Of a stretch of 5,171 nt of DNA, positions 1 through 5,171 are shown one piece after another. The notes under the pieces are model-generated. The model made no database searches, was not told where the DNA came from, and saw only the letters and a list, made by a program, of their open reading frames with translations. The DNA lies in the NCBI GenBank assembly GCA_017414145.1, contig JAFPQL010000028.1, positions 1 to 5,171 of the forward strand, given 5' to 3'. The first letter of the stretch is position 1, and every line of letters starts with the position of its first letter. A program made the position numbers and the translations under genes. This DNA is from Oscillospiraceae bacterium. Its GTDB lineage: Bacteria > Bacillota_A > Clostridia > Oscillospirales > Ruminococcaceae.

Positions 1-1545
1 GAACCGCTGGAACGCGAGACGGACCCGGCGCCGACCCATGCCGATCCCGCATACGGGTATATTTTCTCGCACACGCAGGGGAAGAAGTGTCTGGTCTTTG
101 TCAATTCCCGCGAGGAATGCGAGGCGGTGACGACCTCTCTGCGGCAGTACTGCGAGTGGAAGCAGGAACCGGACCGCTTTCTCATTCACCACGGCAATCT
201 GTCCGCGGCGTTCCGCGAGTCGGCAGAGGCGGTGATGAAGGACGAGGAGCAGACCCTGACGACCGTCACGACCGCGACGCTGGAGCTCGGCATCGACATC
301 GGCAAGCTCGAACGCGCCTTTCAGCTCGACGCGCCTTTTACCGTGTCCTCCTTTTTGCAGCGCATGGGCAGAACCGGCCGGCGCGGACTGCCGCCGGAGA
401 TGTGGTTTGTCATGCGGGAGGAGGAGCCCGAAGCGCGTGCGATGCTGCCCTCCACCGTGCCGTGGAAGCTGCTGCAGGGCATCGCGCTGGTGCAGCTCTA
501 CGCGGAGGAGAAGTGGGTAGAGCCGCCGAAGCTCGACCGGCTCCCGTATTCTCTGCTGTATCATCAGACGCTGAGCACGCTGGCGTCCTGCGGCGAGCTG
601 CTCCCGAATCAGCTTGCGGGACGGGTGCTGAAGCTGCAGCCGTTCCACCGCATCTCACAGGACGATTACCGCATTCTGCTCCGGCATCTGATTGAGAAGG
701 AGCATTTGCAGCGGACAGAGCGCGGCGGCCTGATTGTCGGGCTTGCCGGGGAGCGCGTGCTGAATAACTATAAGTTCTACGCGGTTTTTCAGGACAGCGA
801 GGAGTTCACGGTCCGCAGCCGGTCGCAGGAAATCGGCACGATTGTGCAGCCGCCGCCCGCCGGCGAGAAGATTGCGATTGCGGGTCATGTCTGGGTCGTC
901 GATGAAGTGGATTTTGAACGCCATATCGTCTACTGCACAATGGTCAAGGGCAAGGTGCCGGCGTATTTCGGCGACTGTCCGGGCGATATCCAGACGCACA
1001 TCCTCGAACGGATGCGCCGGGTTCTCCGGGAAGAGGTCATGTATCCGTACCTGATGAAAAATGCAGTGGCAAGGCTTCAGCTTGCGCGGCACACCGCGTC
1101 CAATTCCGGCCTTCTTGAGGCGCCGCTGATCTGTCTGGGCGGGGAGATGTGGGCGCTGTTCCCGTGGCTTGGCAGTTACGCCTTTCTTGCAATGGAGCGT
1201 CTGCTGAAAATCAAATGTGCGCAGAAGCTGCATCTTTCCGGCCTGTCTCCGTGCCGTCCGTACTTCATGACCTTTAAGATGAAGGCGGACAGGGAGACAT
1301 TTTTCCGCGTGCTGCGCGAGGAGGCGGAGCAGGCGTTCGACCCGATGGATCTGGTCTATCCGGACGAGATTCCGCTCTTTGAGAAATACGACGAATATGT
1401 ACCGGCAGAGCTTGTCAGAAAGGGCTTTGCATACGGCATTCTGAACATCCCGGAAATGATTGCGCGCATCCGGAACTGGAGCGGCAGCATTACGGATCAG
1501 GATGCGGAACCGGCGGACGGACTGCCGGATCAAATCGAAAAATAA
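1..1545 (+). CDS. Lhr-like superfamily 2 (DEAD/DEAH-type) ATP-dependent helicase, 5' truncated by the window
   Basis: The frame is open from base 1 and ends with TAA at 1543-1545, giving 514 residues of the C-terminal part. Numbering from base 1, the RecA-2 motifs are clear: motif IV KKCLVFVNSR (28-37), HHGNLS (63-68), motif V TATLELGIDIG (91-101) and motif VI QRMGRTGRRG (120-129). A winged-helix-like region follows (about 155-240). Next come the Lhr hallmarks: LAGERVLNNYKFYAVF (about 248-263), EFTVRSRSQEIGTI (about 268-281), and a beta-barrel with HVWVVDEVD then VPAYFGDCPGDI (about 296-330). A C-terminal alpha/beta domain runs to about 485 and ends in an acidic tail. Lhr-family enzymes are 3'-5' nucleic-acid translocases linked to DNA repair or RNA metabolism; that role is family knowledge, and the substrate here is unknown. 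Motifs Q, I, Ia, II and III should lie upstream, probably in some 200 further residues. The GTG at 127 is an internal Val codon, not the start, because motif IV lies before it. The downstream protease gene begins 12 bases after the stop. Confidence 0.93.
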   Translation, partial: EPLERETDPAPTHADPAYGYIFSHTQGKKCLVFVNSREECEAVTTSLRQYCEWKQEPDRFLIHHGNLSAAFRESAEAVMKDEEQTLTTVTTATLELGIDIGKLERAFQLDAPFTVSSFLQRMGRTGRRGLPPEMWFVMREEEPEARAMLPSTVPWKLLQGIALVQLYAEEKWVEPPKLDRLPYSLLYHQTLSTLASCGELLPNQLAGRVLKLQPFHRISQDDYRILLRHLIEKEHLQRTERGGLIVGLAGERVLNNYKFYAVFQDSEEFTVRSRSQEIGTIVQPPPAGEKIAIAGHVWVVDEVDFERHIVYCTMVKGKVPAYFGDCPGDIQTHILERMRRVLREEVMYPYLMKNAVARLQLARHTASNSGLLEAPLICLGGEMWALFPWLGSYAFLAMERLLKIKCAQKLHLSGLSPCRPYFMTFKMKADRETFFRVLREEAEQAFDPMDLVYPDEIPLFEKYDEYVPAELVRKGFAYGILNIPEMIARIRNWSGSITDQDAEPADGLPDQIEK

Positions 1546-1551
1546 AGAGGG
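1546..1551 (+). promoter_or_regulatory. Ribosome binding site of the protease gene
   Basis: AGAGGG lies six bases before the ATG at 1558 and is complementary to much of the 16S anti-Shine-Dalgarno sequence. It starts immediately after the helicase stop codon and fills half of the 12-base spacer. It fixes the protease start, and a signal peptide begins right at that ATG. No terminator or separate promoter fits in this spacer. A promoter inside the end of the helicase gene is possible, but I see no convincing -35/-10 pair. Confidence 0.75.
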
Positions 1552-1557
1552 ATTTCC

Positions 1558-1644
1558 ATGAATCTGAAACGCATCAGTACCGGCGCAGTTTCGGCAGCGA
1601 TGCTGCTGACCGCCGTTCCGTTCCCGCCGCTGCCTGCCGGCGCG
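1558..1644 (+). other. Signal peptide of the protease
   Basis: Residues 1-29 show a short basic start (K4, R5), a hydrophobic stretch rich in Ala, Leu and Val (about 9-20), and a Pro-containing c-region ending AGA (27-29). An A-x-A signal peptidase I site predicts cleavage between A29 and A30, though A30/S31 is also possible. The shape is that of a Sec signal peptide. There is no lipobox Cys and no twin-arginine motif. Confidence 0.88.
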
Positions 1645-4600
1645 GCATCCTCTGTCAGTCTGTCGGACTTTGCGGCGGCCGTGCGGACGGTTGTGCGGCA
1701 GAGCAGTCCGGCGGCATATTTCGATGAACTGACCTTTGACCGCGCAGACGGCACGCTGTATTCGGACGGCGCCGAGACGGACGGTGCGGTCGGGGCGCTC
1801 TCCGTGCGCGGCGGCAGACTGATGCTGCAAACCGGCAGAACGCGCGGTGCAGGCAGCACGGTTCAGTCCGGCAGTGCCTATACGGCATTTGAGGAGGCTG
1901 CGGCGCGGTACGGGTATCATTATACGGAGACAGACGGCAGACTCACAATCACGAACGAGTTTCAGTCGTCGCGTCTGATTGTCAAGGCAAAGGGCGCCGT
2001 GGACAGTCACGGAGCGGTCACTGCGGCCGAGGGCTACCGCGATCTGCACATCTTCGGGTATGCGGATCCGGCGGCGGCATATGCGGCGTATCAGCAGTTC
2101 GCGGCGGATGCCCGCGTCGAATTTGTCCAGCCGTCGCATCAGGTGCAGCTGGATGATCCGGCAGGCGCGGCGGACGATGCTGCGGTTCTGCCCGCAGGCG
2201 CCGGAAAGTACATGACATGGGGCGCCGATCAGATCGGCGTCGAGGCGTTCATCGGGCAGTATCTGAACGCCGAGCTGCTGCCGCAGGTAACGGTCGCGGT
2301 CATCGACACCGGCATCAACGCGGAGCCGGCGCTGTTTGCCGGCCGGATCCTGGACGGCGGCGTGAACTATTCCAACTCCGGCGACGACACCGTGCGGGAC
2401 GATCTCGGACACGGGACGCACTGCACCGGTACGATCTGCGAGCTGACGCCGTCCAATGTGAAAATTCTGCCGGTCAAGGTGTTTGACAACAAGGGCTCCG
2501 CGTCCGACGAGCAGATTTATCTCGGCCTGATGTACGCAATGGAGCAGGGCGCCGGCATTCTGAGCATGAGCTTCGGCGGACTGGGTGTCAGCCCGCTGGA
2601 GGTTGAGGCGCTGGCCGTTGCGGAACGGGCAGGCGTCATCTGCTGTGCGGCCGCCGGCAACAACGGCGACGACGCGATGTATTATTATCCAGGCGGCATC
2701 AGCTCGGCAATCACGGTCGGTGCGGTCAGTGCCGACATGGAGCGCGCCGGATTCTCCAACCGCGGCAAGCTGGTCGATGTGGTCGCGCCCGGTGTGGGTA
2801 TTCTCAGCTATACGGTCGGCGGCGCGGAGAAGCAGGAGCGGCTGAACGGCACCAGTATGGCAACACCTCATGTGACGGCGTGCTGCGCGCTGCTGCGCAC
2901 CTACGATCCGGACATGAGCCCGCGCAGAGCGGAGACGCTGCTGCGGCTGAATGCGGTCGATCTCGGAGACGAGGGCTTTGACGAGGAATTCGGCTGGGGT
3001 CTGGTCTGCATGAAGGATTTTCGCTGGGACGACGGCATCTGCTATGCGCCGGAATTCTCCGTCAAGGCGGGCAATTACGGCACGCCCCGCACTGTGGAGA
3101 TTGAGACGGAAACGCCCGACGCGGCGATTTATTACACGACGGACGGTTCTGTGCCGTCCGCGGAGAACGGTCAGCGCTACACAGGCCCGCTGACGGTTTC
3201 GGAAACCGTCTGGCTGCGGGCGATTGCGGTGTATCCGGGGTATGCGGACAGCACCGTGACCGATACGGTATATTCGATCGGCGGACTGGATGTGCCGGTT
3301 CCGTTTACGGTGCAGGACGGCGTACTCGTGCGGTATCACGGCGTGCGGCGGGAGCTGACCGTCCCGGAATATGCAGACGGGCAGCGGATCACGGCAGTCG
3401 GTGCGGAGGCGTTCCGCGGATGCCGCTTTACAGAGGAGATCCGTCTGCCGGACAGTGTGACAACGCTCGGCGACGGCGCCTTTGCGGACAGCGCTGCGTT
3501 AAAGCGCGTGACGGCAGCGGGCGTGACAGCAGTTGGCGCAGATGCCTTTTCCGGCTGTGCCGTGCTGGAGTCCGTCCGGCTGGCTGACCGCGTCAGGACG
3601 GTCGGCGAACGGGCATTTCAGAACTGCCCGAAGCTGCGGAGCATCGCACTGGCCGGACTGACGGCGGTGCCGGCATCCTGCTTTGAGGGCTGTCCGGTGC
3701 TGACGACGGCGGAGCTGCCGGATGCCGTACAGTTTGCGGCGCGTGCCTTTGCCGGATGCGGCAAGCTGCGGACGGCAGGCGTTCGCTGGGAGCGGGTGAC
3801 GGCCGTTGATGAGGATGCCTTTTCCGGCTGTGCGGGCATGGATGACGCGCTGTATCTGCTTTCGCTGAAGACGATCGGGGCGGGTGCGTTTGCCGGAGAC
3901 AGTGCGCTGAAGGCAGTCTGCCTGCCGGAGACGGTGACGGCGCTGCCGGCGAATGCGTTTTCGGGCTGTTCGGGTCTGCGGCTGATCACGGCGCGCGGTC
4001 TGACGGAAATCGGGGACTATGCGCTTGCGCTGAAAAAAAACGCAGCGAATCTCATCGCGGATATTCCGTATGAGGCGATCACGACAGTCGGCTTCAGAGC
4101 GTTTTCGGGGTTCCCGCTCGGCAACGGCATGGATACGGTGTGCTTTTCTTCGCTCACGCGGGCGGAAGCGGGCTCATTTGCCGGTGCAATGGCCGGTGTG
4201 CTGGACTTCCCGCAGCTCCGGGAGGTACCGGAGGAGATGTTTGCCGACGCGAAAATTCTGGCCGTGCGTCTGGAGCAGGCGGAAACGGTCGGTGCGCGCA
4301 GTCTGCGCGGCGCGGCATCCGCGGTTCTGACATCTGTCTGCGGGGAGATCGGAGCGGATGCGTGGCAGGACGGATTTTATATCTGCGCGGTCGAGCCGGT
4401 TCCGGCGGCGGAAGCGTATGAGAACTGTCAGTTCTGCGATGAACCGCTGATTATGCGGTTTTCCGCGCAGGAGCAGACGGTTCCGTGCGGCGGATACGCG
4501 CCGATGCAGGTCTGTGCGGCGGCGCCGGGCATGACCTATCAGTGGCTGCTCGCCGAAAACGGGACAGAGACTGTGATTGCGGGTGCGGATACCGACCGCT

Positions 4601-5171
4601 GCGAGGCGGATACTTCGGCGGCGGGTACATGGCATTACATCTGCCGGATGACCGCATCGAACGGCAAACAGGACAGCGTTCCCTTTACGGTGACGGTGAC
4701 GGAGCAGACCGCCGAAGATGCGGTTCTGACAGCGGGCGGCATGACCGCGCCATCCGATGCAGGACAGACGGTGCTGCTTTCCGGACATCCGGGCGGGGAG
4801 ATTGTTCTGCGTGCGGATGCGACTGCCGCAGTGACCGGACGCCTGACGGATACCGCGGGACAGACCGCCGGTGTCTGGACGCAGAACGGAGACGGCAGCG
4901 CACATCTCTCAGCGGACTGCAAGGCCGGCAGTTACCGGCTGGTGACGGAGCTGCTCTGGGACGGCGTCTACACGGTACAGTCCGCGGCACATCCGGTGCG
5001 GGCTCTGTCGGACTGCCGCCTGACAGCCGAAGCGGTGCGCGGCTCGGATGTACCCGCCGTCACGGTTCTGACCGCAGACGGCACGCCGCTCACCGAGGGA
5101 CAGGATTTCGTCTGTCACATGGCATTTCACAATCACATCTGCACCGTTTCGGTGTTTGGCACGGGCGATTA
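1558..5171 (+). CDS. Secreted multi-domain subtilisin-like (S8) serine protease with chitobiase-type, LRR_5 and Ig-like domains, 3' truncated
   Basis: The frame opens at ATG 1558 behind a good ribosome binding site and runs without a stop to the window end, giving 1204 complete codons plus TA. Domains in order are: signal peptide (1-29), propeptide (30 to about 220), S8 catalytic domain (about 221-485), chitobiase/hexosaminidase C-terminal-type beta domain (498-572), BspA-type LRR_5 array (about 583-957), Ig-like domain (964-1048) and further beta modules (1055 onward). The triad is intact: D250 in VAVIDTGI, H285 in GHGTHCTG and S433 in NGTSMATPHV, with oxyanion Asn N368 in AAAGNNG. D-H spacing of 35 and H-S spacing of 148 are close to classical subtilisins. 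The enzyme is therefore expected to be an active endopeptidase outside the cell. The repeats suggest binding to a surface, polysaccharide or host protein; this is inference. The C-terminal anchor, if any (dockerin, sortase motif, SLH), lies beyond the window. Codon use matches the helicase gene, so nothing points to recent transfer. Confidence 0.95.
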   Translation, partial: MNLKRISTGAVSAAMLLTAVPFPPLPAGAASSVSLSDFAAAVRTVVRQSSPAAYFDELTFDRADGTLYSDGAETDGAVGALSVRGGRLMLQTGRTRGAGSTVQSGSAYTAFEEAAARYGYHYTETDGRLTITNEFQSSRLIVKAKGAVDSHGAVTAAEGYRDLHIFGYADPAAAYAAYQQFAADARVEFVQPSHQVQLDDPAGAADDAAVLPAGAGKYMTWGADQIGVEAFIGQYLNAELLPQVTVAVIDTGINAEPALFAGRILDGGVNYSNSGDDTVRDDLGHGTHCTGTICELTPSNVKILPVKVFDNKGSASDEQIYLGLMYAMEQGAGILSMSFGGLGVSPLEVEALAVAERAGVICCAAAGNNGDDAMYYYPGGISSAITVGAVSADMERAGFSNRGKLVDVVAPGVGILSYTVGGAEKQERLNGTSMATPHVTACCALLRTYDPDMSPRRAETLLRLNAVDLGDEGFDEEFGWGLVCMKDFRWDDGICYAPEFSVKAGNYGTPRTVEIETETPDAAIYYTTDGSVPSAENGQRYTGPLTVSETVWLRAIAVYPGYADSTVTDTVYSIGGLDVPVPFTVQDGVLVRYHGVRRELTVPEYADGQRITAVGAEAFRGCRFTEEIRLPDSVTTLGDGAFADSAALKRVTAAGVTAVGADAFSGCAVLESVRLADRVRTVGERAFQNCPKLRSIALAGLTAVPASCFEGCPVLTTAELPDAVQFAARAFAGCGKLRTAGVRWERVTAVDEDAFSGCAGMDDALYLLSLKTIGAGAFAGDSALKAVCLPETVTALPANAFSGCSGLRLITARGLTEIGDYALALKKNAANLIADIPYEAITTVGFRAFSGFPLGNGMDTVCFSSLTRAEAGSFAGAMAGVLDFPQLREVPEEMFADAKILAVRLEQAETVGARSLRGAASAVLTSVCGEIGADAWQDGFYICAVEPVPAAEAYENCQFCDEPLIMRFSAQEQTVPCGGYAPMQVCAAAPGMTYQWLLAENGTETVIAGADTDRCEADTSAAGTWHYICRMTASNGKQDSVPFTVTVTEQTAEDAVLTAGGMTAPSDAGQTVLLSGHPGGEIVLRADATAAVTGRLTDTAGQTAGVWTQNGDGSAHLSADCKAGSYRLVTELLWDGVYTVQSAAHPVRALSDCRLTAEAVRGSDVPAVTVLTADGTPLTEGQDFVCHMAFHNHICTVSVFGTGD
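1645..2217 (+). other. Propeptide of the protease, with inhibitor-like segment
   Basis: Residues 30-220 precede the mature enzyme. Residues about 138-199 run from SSRLIVKAKG through GYRDLHIFGYADP to DARVEFVQPSHQVQLD. This resembles the I9/fervidolysin-type pro-domain pattern, in which a strand beginning RLIVK and a final strand ending VEFVQP form an intramolecular chaperone and inhibitor. Processing probably occurs in the Ala/Gly/Asp-rich linker at about 200-217. Residues about 55-135 form an extra N-terminal module with alternating strands (GALSVRGGRLMLQT, then FEEAAARYGYHYTETDGRLT). Its shape loosely recalls copper-amine-oxidase N-terminal-like repeats, but that link is weak. Confidence 0.65.
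2218..3012 (+). other. S8 subtilisin-like catalytic domain
   Basis: Residues about 221-485 begin with WGADQIGVEAF, the usual entry to the S8 fold. Catalytic Asp250, His285 and Ser433 and oxyanion Asn368 are all present in standard motifs. Other S8 landmarks include ILPVKVFDNKGSAS (303-316), ILSMSFGG (334-341), VVAPGVGILS (408-417) and the closing DEEFGWGLV (475-483). The Cys directly after HGTH (C289) is the proteinase K-like arrangement. The domain is of normal size with no missing block, so activity is expected. Confidence 0.95.
3049..3273 (+). other. Chitobiase/beta-hexosaminidase C-terminal-type beta domain
   Basis: Residues 498-572 carry the hallmark order of this family: a first strand PEFSVKAGNYGTPRTVEI, then AAIYYTTDGSVPSA, a YTGPLTVSETVWLRAIAV strand pair, and a closing YADSTVTDTVYSI. 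Such domains (CHB_HEX_C type) are short beta sandwiches found in secreted clostridial proteins, between catalytic and repeat regions. They are thought to be spacers or carbohydrate-binding parts, and the precise role here is unknown. Confidence 0.85.
3304..4428 (+). repeat. BspA-type leucine-rich repeat (LRR_5) array, about 15 units
   Basis: A cap strand (FTVQDGVLVRYHG, then ELTVP, residues 583-603) leads into repeats of the form T-x-V/I-G-x-x-A-F-x-G-C-x-x-L-x-x-V-x-L-P. The conserved aromatic or hydrophobic position falls at 619, 642, 664, 687, 709, 731, 755, 778, 801, 823, 849, 874, 895, 916 and 936. Spacing is 22-24 for the first nine intervals, then 26, 25, 21, 21 and 20. The Gly-Cys following Phe is kept in most early units and lost in later ones. 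LRR_5 arrays in other bacteria mediate adhesion or protein binding. The repeat is at protein level only; DNA identity between units is low, so unequal recombination is not evident. Confidence 0.92.
4447..4701 (+). other. Ig-like beta-sandwich domain of the protease
   Basis: Residues 964-1048 show the Ig pattern: C986 on the B strand, W996 in MTYQWLLAENG on the C strand, and D1018-T-S-A-A-G-T-W-H-Y-I-C1029 on the F strand. The closing strand is VPFTVTVTE. C986 and C1029 are positioned to form the core disulfide. At about 85 residues the domain is short for an Ig fold. Related Ig-like modules occur in exported clostridial multi-domain proteins as stalks or binding units. Confidence 0.65.
4720..5171 (+). 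other. C-terminal beta-rich modules, cut by the window end
   Basis: Residues about 1055-1147 form a beta-rich segment with no family I recognise (strands around TVLLSGHPGGEIVLRAD and SYRLVTELLWDGVYTVQ). Residues about 1150-1204 match a common exported bacterial repeat style: V-x-V-L-T-A-D-G-T-P-L-T-E-G-Q-D-F, then V-S-V-F-G-T-G-D, which in relatives continues Y-T/x-G. The frame is still open at the last base, so the true C-terminus and any anchor are not visible. Confidence 0.55.

Noticed and set aside
87..695. Plus-strand open frame in another phase at the window start
   Set aside because: It overlaps the helicase motifs, its product is Arg/Ala/Gly-rich with no recognisable domain, and it is a shadow of the GC-rich gene.
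127..1545. GTG at 127 as the helicase start
   Set aside because: The frame is open back to base 1 and motif IV (KKCLVFVNSR) lies upstream of 127, so GTG is an internal Val codon.
1543..1560. In-frame readthrough fusion of helicase and protease (both in the same frame)
   Set aside because: The TAA stop is followed by a good Shine-Dalgarno sequence and a signal peptide at ATG 1558; an internal signal peptide would make no sense.
655..3339. Long minus-strand open frame of 894 codons, opposite both genes
   Set aside because: It is in exact codon register with the sense genes and is open only because sense TTA, CTA and TCA are avoided. Its product is Arg/His-rich with no domain, it crosses the gene boundary, and the sense strand has unmistakable helicase and protease motifs.
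4687..4704. Short tandem of ACGGTG-like hexamers
   Set aside because: Three imperfect units simply encode alternating Thr-Val in a beta strand; too short to be a meaningful repeat.
4174..4905. Minus-strand open frame of 243 codons opposite the LRR and Ig region
   Set aside because: Its composition is Arg/Cys/His-rich, no domain is visible, and it lies fully inside the protease gene. It is a GC-driven shadow, like the other small frames at 3618-3989, 4451-4657 and 4635-5136.
1..5171. CRISPR array, tRNA/rRNA, insertion sequence or phage attachment site
   Set aside because: The window is almost completely filled by two coding frames, and I see no regularly spaced direct repeats, RNA gene signatures or transposase motifs.

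Overview
The window holds two large protein-coding genes on the + strand, each cut by a window edge, separated by only 12 bases. No RNA gene, CRISPR array, insertion sequence or long intergenic region is visible. GC content, sampled over several lines, is a little over 60%. Codon choice is uniformly GC-rich in both genes. The content (an Lhr-like helicase, then a secreted subtilisin joined to a chitobiase-type beta domain and BspA-type leucine-rich repeats) suggests a fairly GC-rich gut or rumen Clostridia, probably Ruminococcaceae/Oscillospiraceae. That placement is inference from architecture and style; no marker gene is present to prove it.

Positions 1-1545 encode the C-terminal 514 residues of a superfamily 2 helicase. 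The RecA-2 motifs IV, V and VI are followed by a winged-helix region, a beta-barrel region and a C-terminal domain typical of the Lhr core family. The RecA-1 half (Walker A, DExH) lies upstream of the window.

Positions 1546-1557 are the whole spacer and contain a Shine-Dalgarno-like AGAGGG. Positions 1558-5171 encode at least 1204 residues of a secreted S8 (subtilisin-like) serine protease, open to the window end. In order it has a signal peptide, a long propeptide with an inhibitor-like segment, a complete catalytic domain (D250, H285, N368, S433), a chitobiase-type C-terminal beta domain, about 15 LRR_5 repeats, an Ig-like domain with the classical Cys-Trp-YxC pattern, and further beta modules. 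The final bases TA probably begin a Tyr codon.

The two genes have no evident common function: one acts on nucleic acid in the cytoplasm, the other is exported. They may share a transcript because of the tight spacing. The most interesting object is the multi-domain protease, which looks like an exported or surface enzyme whose non-catalytic half is built for binding carbohydrate or protein. I do not see a clearly undescribed multi-gene system.
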